Assembly: GCA_905160935.1 (NCBI GenBank)
Contig: CAJHZI010000589.1
Coordinates: 558,001-622,000 of the forward strand
Length of the DNA stretch: 64,000 nucleotides
Source of the DNA: Enchytraeus crypticus
Taxonomy: Eukaryota; Annelida; Clitellata; Enchytraeida; Enchytraeidae
Direction of reading: 5' to 3'
Shown: piece by piece, positions 32,369-42,744 of the stretch
Numbering within the stretch: the stretch's first letter is position 1
Layout: the number at the start of each line of letters is the position of its first letter
The notes under the pieces: model-generated
The model's database searches: none
What the model was told of the DNA's origin: nothing
The model's input: the letters and a program-made list of their open reading frames with translations, nothing else
Position numbers and translations under genes: made by a program

Positions 32369-32690
32369 GTTGCTGAACATATCTTTATGTTTGGTTTGTG
32401 TCAATGTTTGTGCAAAAGAAGACTAGGCTTCATCAACCTCACCTGCTGTTATTCGGCCCAACTCGTGTAGAATCTGCAGTAAATCTCTCATTCTAGTCTC
32501 GGTTGTGGTTTGACTGTACAGATTCGCAGTAGGATTAACGCATGATACAGCTTGAGGTGCCTTATACTTCAATGGACTTCTTTCCATTATTTTCGTAATC
32601 ATGGCAACTACGAATTTTCTACACTGCATCTTTAATTCCATTTTCTGAAGCAGTAGTAAGTGTTGCCATTACTTTCTGATTACTTGTTAC
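32369..32690 (-). pseudogene. hAT-like transposase-derived gene, upstream part
   Basis: The minus strand reads QKMELKMQCRKFVVAMITKI, then MERSPLKYKAPQAVSCVNP, DLLQILHELGRITAGEVDEA, one stop at about 32423, SSFAQTLTQTKHKDMFSNY, and then meets the Tc1 element. The KI-E-SPLKY--V---SC--P block and the L--L---GRI----D-- block precede the RGFS region in the same transposase-derived family, so this joins to 30558-30972. A further stop lies near 32685. Non-functional before or after the insertion. Confidence 0.7.
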
Positions 32691-32699
32691 CCATTACAA

Positions 32700-33240
32700 A
32701 CAAATAGCCAATAATAAAGACTTGTGTCATTCCATTAAGAGAGGATTCTAGGGTTTGATGCTGTAGTCATTAGGTATATTCTTATGGAAGAAGTGAGGAC
32801 GTTGAATAGGAACTAGTTTGCCTTTATGTTCTGATGAGATAGTATTTGGTGACAAGTGTTGCGATTTCTCTATAACTAAGTACTTCTCAACCTGTTTGTA
32901 GTCTGGTATTTAATTAGTAGTATTTTCGCTTCTTGCATTTTAGTTTGTATATTATTAAGTTATTTTCAACTCTATTATTAATATTTGATTATTAGATTTA
33001 ATTCTGTTATTTGTCATATAAGGACAATTCTCAGTTTCTTGTAATATATTATTTTGTTATATTGTGTTTGAGTAAAATAAAATATAATTGAAGTGAACTA
33101 ATTACACTTCATTTACAATACATTACCTATGTGTCTGTTATAATTTAACTGTAATTAGAAATTACAAATGGAAAGTAGTTATCTACTATTATAGATCATT
33201 AACTTTAAGTTTAGAGTTTTAGAATTTATGAACCTGGTCC
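32700..33240. other. AT-rich interval, nothing recognised
   Basis: No coding region or identifiable repeat was seen. Confidence 0.4.
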
Positions 33241-33254
33241 AGGCTAGGGTTCAC

Positions 33255-33475
33255 CCTTAGAACCCTTCCCTGACACTAATCCTTTCCATTCTTCTCCATA
33301 TCCACATTTCCAATGCCTCTAGTTTCCTAATATCTTCCTTAAGGTCCATGTTTCATATCCATATAATAGCATGGTCCAGACCAAGGTTTTCATTATCTTT
33401 ATTTTTGAATCGTTCTTTAGACTTATTGTTAAAAGTTCTTTCCTATTACCAAAGGCCTGTTCTTCTTCTATGAGG
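33255..33475 (-). pseudogene. LINE family A fragment (middle of C-terminus)
   Basis: Minus strand: AFGNRKELLTISLKND, KTLVWTMLLYGYETWTLRK, then a shifted WK-G-GEEWKGL equivalent. It covers the YG-E-WT block only. Confidence 0.7.
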
Positions 33476-33680
33476 TAAATTTTAAGCAAATTTTGAAATA
33501 TAAATTTATTGCTTTTTACATTAAAAATGATTGCCAAATTTGGTAACAAATCTGGTCGGATTTGGACAAATTTGCCAAAACCAGATTTACAAAAAATGCC
33601 TGAATCCGGTCAAACTGGAACCAGAATCCGGTACACACCCCTAGTCATCAGCACTTCATCATCAAAAGATATGGGTTCAT

Positions 33681-33775
33681 ACCACATGTTTAAACCGTTA
33701 GGCAATTTAGTCCATTTTCCGCATAACCAGTCCCAGTGAATGTCAGAGATTTTACTCTCAGATCAGCACGGGTGG
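33681..33775 (-). repeat. SINE family S2, truncated copy
   Basis: CCACATGTTTAAACCGTTAG, AGTGAATGTC-GAGATTTTA and GATCAGCACGG match the 3' part of the SINE at 47241-47453 in reverse. Confidence 0.65.
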
Positions 33776-33881
33776 GATAATTACAACAATCTTCATTCGG
33801 TTAAACCATCGCCTAGCCTTAATCTTAACCTTAATCTACTCAAATCCTATATAAAAACATAACAATAACTTAACAGATGCA

Positions 33882-34613
33882 CAGGGGCTGATCCAGGAAT
33901 TTTTTAAGGGGGCCCAAAATTTTTTTTTGAGAGTGTACACATTTTTTGCTTACGACCCGCCTTCTTAGGGACATAAGACGCACCCCGAAAAATGCTGTGG
34001 AGGGGGTAGAGCTCACATTTTTTCCAGTACTGCGCTCGGCTAGGTGAGTGTATCGCTGTATCTTACCCCCCACTCATATCCGTACTACATTAAGAGGAAA
34101 AATAAAATGCCTAAAATCCTACATTTGTTTTGGAAAAAGTTGGTTAATGTATTCATCTCAGAAGAAACTCTGAGGAACTGGACGAATTGCAAAAGTGACC
34201 TAATTTTGGCGGTAGGAGGGGGCTTCAAGCTAAGACTGTTTGTACCATTGCTCCGGGACAGAAATTTTTTACTTACACCCTTTTTCCTCTTAAACAGTGG
34301 TTAAAGTGAAAATTGAGAGCTAGTGAAATGATTAACATTTTTCGGGCCCCTTCCACTATACAGGGCTCCTAGGATACCAGATATAGGCCCCTAATCCCAT
34401 ATTTGAAAAAAATTGAGTTAGTGGAACTAAGTTCTCTCTCGTAACCCCCGTAACCCCCCCCCCCCCAACCACCACTGCCTTTACAAATAAAAGTCTGCAC
34501 ATATTGACAGATAAATTGCCATAGACTCTAGAAACAATGAAACTAACAAATAAAATTTTTATCGCCGGACCTAAGGGGGGTCCGGCCCCTGGGCCCCCCT
34601 GGATCCGCCACTG
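33882..34613 (-). mobile_element. Non-autonomous hAT element, copy 3
   Basis: It starts CAGGGGCTGATCCAGG and ends CCTGGATCCGCCACTG, with a perfect 8-bp duplication CAGATGCA (33874-33881 and 34614-34621). The 732-bp interior matches copies 1 and 2 in reverse orientation. No transposase. Confidence 0.9.
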
Positions 34614-34617
34614 CAGA

Positions 34618-34620
<3 letters not shown>

Positions 34621-34686
<66 letters not shown>
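34621..34686. repeat. (AT)n microsatellite
   Basis: Uninterrupted AT run adjoining the hAT duplication. Confidence 0.95.
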
Positions 34687-34689
<3 letters not shown>

Positions 34690-34868
34690 TTTGATTGAGC
34701 ATAAGAAGACCTCGATAGTCAAAAATGTCCTGCCACCAATGAAACCGGTCGACTTCTAATTGCTGGTCCTCTTATTTTCGCTCGGACAAGGTAGGGCATA
34801 GAGTAATAAAGAGGTAGGGAAATCAGCAGAAGCGAATAATTATTTTCCCAGAAGAAAGCAGGTTTACA

Positions 34869-34919
<51 letters not shown>

Positions 34920-34966
34920 AATAATAATAATAATAACAATAATAACAATAATAATAATAACAATAA
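34869..34966. repeat. (GAT)n then (AAT/AAC)n microsatellite
   Basis: About 16 GAT units followed by AAT/AAC triplets, leading into the dispersed module repeat, whose other copies also adjoin AAC/AAT runs. Confidence 0.9.
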
Positions 34967-35650
34967 TTAAAGTGCTACAGTGATAATGACAACCATAGAT
35001 GAAAAGGAAGTTTTTTACGTTTTTTATATCTTTGAAAAAACGCGTTTTTTTTACGTTTTTTATTTTTTTATAAAATAAACCATAGTTTGACGTGGACTGC
35101 ACATAAATATTGAGACATTGCCGTTAGTTTCGTGCCATAAGCACACTATATAAAAGAAAATTCATTACATTTTTATTTTCCTGGAGATGTTCTAATTTTT
35201 AAGACATTGTCTATTCTTAATTTCTTACGGATTTAGATTTTCTAGTATTGATAATCATGACCAACTGACAGTGTGGCTGTATGTGACTGAAAGTATTTGT
35301 TTATATTTGTATGGAGTCTATGGACATACTTTAGAACTTTAGATCAAGTCTAGTTGTAATAAAATTGTTTAGTGTAATGGAATGAAGGCATGGTATTATA
35401 TGTATGCAAGCTATGTGTACGCTACTAACGTTTTCTCAATGTTTTTTACTTTTTTTATTTTTTGGGAAAAAACGCGTTTTTTAAGGTTTTTATTTTTGGT
35501 AAGAACGTTTTTTTCATCTATGATCACAACATCGATCATTATTGAGATAAAATTAAGCCAGCGAGCAAAAAGAAGGTCCAAAAACGGGGCAAATTCCAAA
35601 ATCCAGATAGTCAGTCTAAACATTAAAAAAATTAAAGAAAAGGAGATTTG
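34967..35650 (+). repeat. Dispersed module repeat copy, split by a hAT element
   Basis: AATTAAAGTGCTACAGTGAT before 34994 and ATCGATCATTATTGAGATAA, AGCGAGCAAAAAGAAGGTCC and CGGGGCAAATTCCAAAATCC after 35522 are two halves of the repeat seen at 40215-40395 and 56031-56370. Confidence 0.75.
34994..35522. mobile_element. Small hAT-like element with CATAGATGAAAA ends
   Basis: CATAGATGAAAA at 34994 and TTTTCATCTATG ending at 35522 are inverted ends. The flanks ATGACAAC (34986-34993) and ATCACAAC (35523-35530) match at 7 of 8 positions, consistent with an aged 8-bp duplication. The interior is rich in T-runs with ACGCGTTTTTT in inverted pairs and codes for nothing. Confidence 0.7.
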
Positions 35651-35654
35651 AATG

Positions 35655-36760
35655 CTGATCGCCATGTTAGATATGGTAACCATATCTGATGTTTATTCAT
35701 TTATAAACAAAAGAAGAAAAAAGTTTGTTTTAGTGGCAGCGAACTCTTGTTCCCTGTTCTCTTCCGTTTGATTGTTGATAAAGAGTATAATGACTGAATA
35801 AAGTTTCGAAGTTATCCCGACGCACCAGCCAAATTACTGTTACAGTAAGCCTGAAATATGTTCTATTAATTAGAGAAAACATTGTAGAATATAATGATGT
35901 TAATTTTAATTTGTTCACGAAATATGGTCGATTAGTGCTCGGTTTTATAGGACTTCGATAGACGTTTCCGATTACTAGTTATGGAAAGCGTACTTATTGC
36001 CTAGAATAGTTAATATTCGCTTGTTGGATTTTGTGAACCTTTCACGACTTTCAACTTCAAGTCGACTCGCTAACTGATAGGCGCGTTAAGTTCTTGGGTG
36101 GTCCGCGCGCGCGGTAAAGAGTTGCGCTCTGCTATTGGCTGCTATCATCAGCTGACATAATATTCCTGAGAGAATTATCAGTGTTTACAACTGTCGATCA
36201 TTTTGCTTTTATGGTTTCCTGTACATGGAAAAAATTAGTGAAATTAATTAATTAATTGCCACTATATGAGTTAAGATATTCAATATATAAGAAACCAAAA
36301 TTATATTGATATTCCTTTTAAAGTTTAATGAATAGATTTTCAACTAGTATATAATTAATAATAGCAATAAAATAACGTGTTTCAATTCCCGTATATATTT
36401 TAATACTACTATTAAATCAATCCACGTAAGAACTTAATAAAACTTAATTATACTGGTTCAGAAAGTCTGGAAGACTCGCAACTGCAATATCAACACTAAT
36501 CTGATCCATAATTGGCCCCAATCTAAGCTTATGATGATTATGATAGAGCTACTTCTATATACAATATTTTTAGTATTATTTATTTAGTATTACATTCTCA
36601 TTAATGTTGATTTATTAAAATAAAATTGATATTACGCAATCGTATATTCTAATAATTTCTGATCATTAAATTTTATTAATAAATTTAAGAGTCTCTCCTA
36701 ATAGTTGAAAACATATATCTTGCAGCCTTAGATTTAAATAATATGCCTGACTGTTGTTGA
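35655..36760. other. Unassigned interval
   Basis: No gene recognised. A locally GC-rich patch (GTCCGCGCGCGCGGTAAAG near 36099) stands out in AT-rich DNA. Confidence 0.35.
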
Positions 36761-36936
36761 TCACTGGACTGGCACCGTTTAGGATCTCTTTTGTTTCTCT
36801 TCCATAGCCCTGGGATTTTTTCCTTCAAAGACTCCGTCTTCCAAGGTGGTCACCCACAAAGTACTAACCGAGGCCGGTGTAGCTTAACTTCGATTATGGA
36901 CGCGCAATTAAACCTAGTGCGCTAAATTCCGCCGTC
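36761..36936 (-). repeat. 5S rRNA-derived SINE, copy 2 (best 5S match)
   Basis: On the minus strand, ATCGAAGTTAAGCTACACCG, CTCGGTTAGTACTTTGTGGG and TGACCACCTTGGAAGAC run in the order and spacing of the 5S rRNA internal control region (CGAAATTAAGC, GCGGTTAGTACTT, GGGGGACCGC-TGGGAACACC). Upstream GGCGGAATTTAGCGCACTAG replaces the normal 5S 5' half, and a non-5S tail follows. Confidence 0.78.
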
Positions 36937-37360
<424 letters not shown>

Positions 37361-37686
37361 ACAGAGAGAGAACAATGACGCTGCAGCATTGCACAGAGCC
37401 GATAGAGGCTTATCCGGTGAACTTTGAGGCGATAGTTGAGTCGCTAACTTATAGTCGCTAAGCGGACTTTAGCGAGTCAAGAAGTGTTCATAAAATCCCT
37501 TCGATAAAACCTTCGATAGCTTACTATCGAAGTGTCATAAAATTGGCCATAAGTGATTTATGGATTTGATAGATTTTTATGCGTTTGAGATATTAATCGA
37601 ACATGGTGATAATTTGATAATATTTGAATTCCGTATGTTTCAATGAAAATATTCCTAAGATATGCAGTTAATATGAGATGAGTGTC

Positions 37687-37701
37687 ATATATATATATAG
37701 A

Positions 37702-37750
<49 letters not shown>

Positions 37751-37768
37751 ATATATATATATATATTA

Positions 37769-37822
<54 letters not shown>

Positions 37823-37908
37823 ATAAAGATTAATTCCAATTTAAGTACATTTGTTATTGTTGCATGACTTAGCTGATGTCATCTCAAAGATATCTTTACT
37901 AATGGCAC

Positions 37909-37941
<33 letters not shown>
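37687..37941. repeat. (AT)n-(AG)n block and nearby (TC)n
   Basis: AT 37687-37785, AG 37786-37818, and a TC run at 37913-37941 about 95 bp later. Confidence 0.95.
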
Positions 37942-37945
<4 letters not shown>

Positions 37946-38345
37946 TTTATTATGTATATTTGTGTTTGTTTGACATTTAATCTGACTGTGTTTGTTTGTT
38001 TGTTTTTAGTTACGTGATTGGTCTATTGTATTATTGAGTTTGATAATAAACTACAAAATAGGAAATACTTGTTTTAGTAGTAGAACTTTATTCAGTAAAT
38101 GTAAGAGGAAGAGCTAGGCTAAGCAACAATATACGGTAGTTGATATAACTGCATAAAGCCTAAAATCAACGACATCAAACCCTACCAATAGGCAACCACA
38201 ACACGCCATACGTAAGCGGTGGCCAATCTATGTCTGCTGTGATAAATATTGTAGTCTGGTAGTGCGTCATGCTTTAGATCGTATAGTGAGTGGCTATATA
38301 TACAGTATTATCTAGAAAGATCTTTAAACTAAGGTTTTTATTTAT

Positions 38346-39100
38346 TCTATGGCCGTAATGTCACTAGTGGGGTTCCACAGGGTTCAGTGTTAGGTCCAAT
38401 TTTATTCTTGATTTACATTAATGCAGAACTCAAATCATCTGTTAAAGAAAAAACCTAGGCGTTATTATTGATAATAGCCTACCTTAAAATTCTAAGAGCA
38501 ATGTAATTCAGCGGTAAATCAAATCGCAATTTAGGTTTAATTATATGAATTATAAAGAGTCGTAGTAAAGACGTAATATTTAAATTAAATAAAGCACTAG
38601 TAAGACCTTAACTAGAATATTGTTTTCAAGTATGGAGACCTTTTTTAAGGAAAGATATTGATTCTATGGAAAGAGTTCAAAGAAGAGCAACTAGAGTGAT
38701 TGCTGAATGTGATGGACAAAGCTATGAATCTGGATTAAATACTTTAGGTCTAATTAATTAGTCTAGAGGATAGACATACCAGAGGAGATTTAATTCAACT
38801 ATTTAAAATAATTAAAGGTTTTGACAATATTGAGTATGAAGAGTTCTTCAATTATCAAACCAAATCAAAATTATCAAATTGTCAAATTGTTTTATCTGAT
38901 CAAACTAGAACTAGAGAACATAGATTTAAAATAACAACGGTTAGATCAAGACTAGAGATTAGAAGAAATTTTTTTCACTAAGAGAGTAGTCAGTAATCAA
39001 TACACGGAATAAGTAACCCAAGCATATAGTAGAAGCTGAGTCAGTGAATTCTTTCAAAAATAGGTTAGGTAAGTATTGGAGGAAAAATGCATGAGTTAAT
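38346..39100 (+). pseudogene. CR1-like LINE fragment with internal deletion
   Basis: TSGVPQGSVLGPILFLIYIN (about 38360-38420) is the RT motif before the catalytic box. The sequence then jumps, without an FADD box, to LNKALVRP*LEYCFQVW (38585), RPFLRKDIDSMERVQRRAT (38636) and RVIAECDGQSYESGLNTLGL. Frames are broken by stops. The missing YADD region shows an internal deletion; the element is dead. Confidence 0.75.
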
Positions 39101-39205
39101 AACAGGTTATTGTTTTGTGTGGGTGTAGAGGATGCTTTGGTTGTGTGCTTCTATTATCTATGTATGCGTGTATGATTATTCAGTTGATAATTGTCTGTAA
39201 TGGTC

Positions 39206-39225
39206 AGGGGCGTTGCCACGGGGTT
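39206..39225 (+). repeat. Isolated hAT-like terminus
   Basis: CAGGGGCGTTGCCACGGGGT resembles the CAGnGGCG ends of hAT elements here; no partner end was found. Confidence 0.3.
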
Positions 39226-39402
39226 GTTTGGGGTTGTTCAAATAACCCCACTTCCGAAAAACGACCTATGTAATTCGTGCAAATCTGGAGACTTTTCGTA
39301 AGGGGGGAGGGGTCATAATCTTAGCAATAAGCAATAAGCTAGAGTAGACTAACGTGTGTCAGAAAGAGGGGAAAACATGGAGGAAAACAGACGGTTCTGG
39401 TG

Positions 39403-39537
39403 AAAAAGCTGGTAGAGCTAATGTTATCGTCTGTTTACTCACTCGAAAGCGATGTCAGTGACGGGCGAGCCCAGGATTTGAACCCGCACATAATGATCCG
39501 CGGTCGAGTATCTTACCGACATCGACAATGTATCCAT
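39403..39537 (-). repeat. tRNA-derived SINE family S1, copy 3
   Basis: Minus strand B-box-like GGGTTCAAATCCTGGGCTCG, GATACTCGACCGCGGATC, and the CTAGCTTT...AGCTTTTT-type tail are shared with the other S1 copies. Confidence 0.75.
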
Positions 39538-40105
39538 GAATAGTGCACGTGTCATTGTATAACTGCATGAAGTGTGGGCAAAGTTAATGTCATTCATGAT
39601 TCATCAGCCTTGCTTTGCCGGCTTCAACAATCCTGCACTGATTCGTGCAGTGGCGGTTCTGAGGGGTGGCCACGGGCACCCTAAATGAAGGGCTGGCCAC
39701 CCCTGTGGCCACCCCAAAAATGGTCAACAAAAATATTGATTTTTATTGCTGATTACCATATCGTAACAGTGCTGGATCAGGAGCATCAGATGCTCATTTA
39801 AAACGTTGCTTAAGATGCTTGATTAAAGTGCGACGCGCTTTAATAATGACAATCGAACAGGGAATTTAAGCCACACCGTCAGAACCCGATATCAGTGGTA
39901 TGTATCGTGTTACGTGCAGACTCGCACTCTGCCCGAGTCAAAACACTGTTTAAAATAGAAGGGCTGCTGAGCTAGAACTTAATGTGGTTGACCTTCATTA
40001 TGAGCTTCATTAGCTTAGCCGAATGTTGCAACGCAACGAAGCTAAGATCGAATAGATCAGACTCTCACACACTTATCAATCTGCTTTATTTAAAATTGTT
40101 TTTTA

Positions 40106-40213
40106 GAACCAATTGCAGAAGCATTACATGAGACATTTAGATTAGTAACTATTGCATCAGTCCTCCCTGCAAATTCTGCCTCGTGCAAGAGGAGCTTTTC
40201 TACAGCTAAGCTC
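40106..40213 (+). pseudogene. hAT transposase dimerisation-domain remnant
   Basis: The frame starting at 40106 reads EPIAEALHETFRLVTIA, then SVLPANSASCKRSFSTAKLI. This corresponds to the conserved hAT C-terminal motif (L---IPVTSA-CERSFS-LKLIK), with Lys for the usual Glu before RSFS. The frame is cut by the module repeat at about 40214, so only about 36 residues remain. Confidence 0.7.
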
Positions 40214-40395
40214 ATAAACATAACATAACAACAATTAGAGTGCTACTGTCGCCAATGACAACATCGAGTACTATTGAGACAAATCCCAGTCGGTGTGCAA
40301 AAAGAAGGTCCAAAACGGTGCAAATGACAAAAATCCAAAAAATTAGTCGAAAGATAAAGGAAATTAAAGAAAAGGATTCTGCGTTCTGGTCGCAA
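40214..40395 (+). repeat. Dispersed module repeat copy
   Basis: ACAACAATTAGAGTGCTACT, CAATGACAACATCGAG, GTGCAAAAAGAAGGTCC and CGGTGCAAATGACAAAAATC match the copies at 34967-35650 and 56031-56370. It is inserted into the hAT transposase remnant. Confidence 0.75.
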
Positions 40396-42219
40396 CTCAT
40401 AGTCACTGGATGGAAAAGAGAGACAGAAAAGATGGGTCTTCAACTGCCTCTGGAACTGCTCATAGGAAAGCGGAGGCCGATGTCACCGATATGATTTAAG
40501 AGAAGACTTCTAAAGAGTAGATGAAAGAGAATTCCTGATCTGCGATGCAGCATAGTTACAGGCTGATTAAGTCAAGTAAAAGTTTAATTGAGACTCCGTC
40601 ATAACAACGTATCGGTTGTAGTAGTTTTCAGTGCAAATTGTCTAATTCTTTTACGATGCTACTTCCATCGAATTATAAAGCTGTTTGATTTTACGAAAGA
40701 CTCCCGCAATCAACTCTCGTAAAACATCCTAACCTTATATAGTTGAGTGCAAAATCTCCCGGTACGAATCTGCAAGTTGTTCAGACGTTAATTTGTTACA
40801 CTGAACTTGAATCTATATAGTGCACTTGAAGTCTACCTTAGGTCGATTTTAAAGGGTGTGATAGGACAATGAACACGTCTGTTAACACGTAATAGATCAG
40901 TTCGGTAATTGAAAACATATTTTGTTGTATGGTAACACTAGTTTGTTTATGTTGACATCTGATACATTAATTTACATGTAAATGTAATGTGTCTATATTA
41001 TAACTTCGTTATAATGCATGCATACCGTTATAATGGGTGAAAGAGTTAAGCTATAAGTGTTAAGTTATTCTTAATTAATATACGTATAGTAAGGTTGTAA
41101 AGTAAATAACATTTCTAAAGAAAACTTGTATTAGAAATTTATGAGGAACTAGTACATTTCAATAGTATTCTATGCAGTGTTTACTTTTTCTAGTCCACTC
41201 TTTATGTTTGGTGTCCACGATGTTCTATTTATAGCTATTACCGAAAAGATCTATTAAGGACGCTAGCTATCTGGCTGGGAGTCATCGAGTCGGGTTCATT
41301 CTACTTCTCGTTCAGTTTTGGGCTTCATTTGTATGCACCACAGTCACTAGATTGCTTTATAAAGTTTTAGCAATACAGCTAAGATATCATTTAATTTATT
41401 TCTAGCATTTATGGCCTAAAGTACGTAATGACAATAAATATATAGATGTCATTCATTTTAAGTAGGCTATTTAATGAAAGTCTCGTTCAGTTTATGTTTG
41501 ATTAATGTCATGATTTGGGAAAATTAAACATGTTTCCTTTTCATGCGAATTTAAAACATTCAAGTTTACAAATTTCTACGTTAATTGTTTAGCTATTTGT
41601 TTAGTATCATTTATAAAACATCATAGTTGTACGTGGCCAGGAACTGCATGCACTCAAGATTTTTGTGACTTATTTAGACAGATGTGATTTACATTTACAT
41701 TTACATATTGATTTGTGATTTCTTAGATGATGAAGATGACATATAATAGAAAAGATTTATTAATGATAATTTCCATAAAGAAAATAATCCATATATTTAT
41801 AAGATGCTCAGAAAATAGACGGTTTCATGACTATAATTTAAAAAAATTTCCCCTTCGGGGAGGGGGTTTAATAGCGCCCTCCCCGAAAAATCGTCTCATA
41901 AATATGTGCCCCGAAATTTTTTCTGGCCACCCCTCTGGCCACCTCATTTTGCATAAGCCAGAACCGCCCCTGCTGATCGCTGAAAGATTTTTACGGACAT
42001 GTGTTTATAATTTTTGTATGACAAAATATTACCGAGATGATGTTTGGGTGTGTATGGATAATGGAAAATGATGTGGATGATGATGTTGATGATGATGTTG
42101 ATGTAAGATGAATCTTTCATTTGTTGGGAACTAAGCTCAAGCGTTAGTAGTATAGCAACCCAATACTGGAACAGCCCAGCTACGATTTAGCCTATTAGCC
42201 TATAAGCTAGCCTATAGCC

Positions 42220-42355
42220 CAGCAGCTGCTAGCAGCAACTGCTGCGGGCGGCAGCAGGCGGCGACGGCGGGCGTCTCTCGGGGCGGCGCTGCTGCGGCGC
42301 TGCTTCAGGGTGGATGACGCGTTGACGGGACGGCGCTGCTGCGGCCTGTCTAAAC
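42220..42355. other. GC-rich island
   Basis: About 135 bp dominated by GC, with repeated GGCGGC, GCTGCTGCGGCG and CAGCAGC words, flanked by strongly AT-rich DNA. It could be a CpG-rich promoter remnant or a GC-rich repeat; no gene is attached. Confidence 0.4.
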
Positions 42356-42744
42356 AAGTCTGACAAAAACCAGATTCGCGGCGTCCTGAGTGGGAAAATG
42401 TTCTAGAATTTCAAAACAAACTCATTACGTAGTCGCACACGTAAAGTCAAGTCTGCAATTGTCAAATAGTCAAGTCCACACACTGTGGTGAAACCGTTGA
42501 TTCTTAGTCATATGTTTTACATATTGCGCAGCGTTTAAAAATACGCAATAGATACGTACGTTGTCTGTACGTACCACAACTGTTGTTATGATGTATGCAA
42601 ATTGTAAACACTTTTCCGGTTAAGTGCTAACTTTACATGTTTATAAACAGTAAGCACTTTTCCGGTTTGATCCAATTACATCAGCACTTTTCGTACTTTG
42701 GTCCACTGGCAGCAGCACTTCATTATACATTGGCCCACTAACCT

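Larger units (their letters stand above)
39648..41972 (+). mobile_element. Larger hAT element remnant
   Basis: The ends CAGTGGCGGTTCTG (39648) and CAGAACCGCCCCTG (to 41972) are inverted (13 of 14). GGGTGGCCAC and GTGGCCAGAGGGGTGGCCA occur just inside both ends. It contains a hAT transposase C-terminal remnant (40106-40213), which identifies the class. The flanks (GATTCGTG and CTGATCGC) do not form a clean duplication. The interior also carries a module repeat insertion. Confidence 0.65.

Noticed and set aside
34719..35102. Minus-strand ORF with a long poly-isoleucine run
   Set aside because: It is a translation of the (GAT)n/(AAT)n microsatellite.
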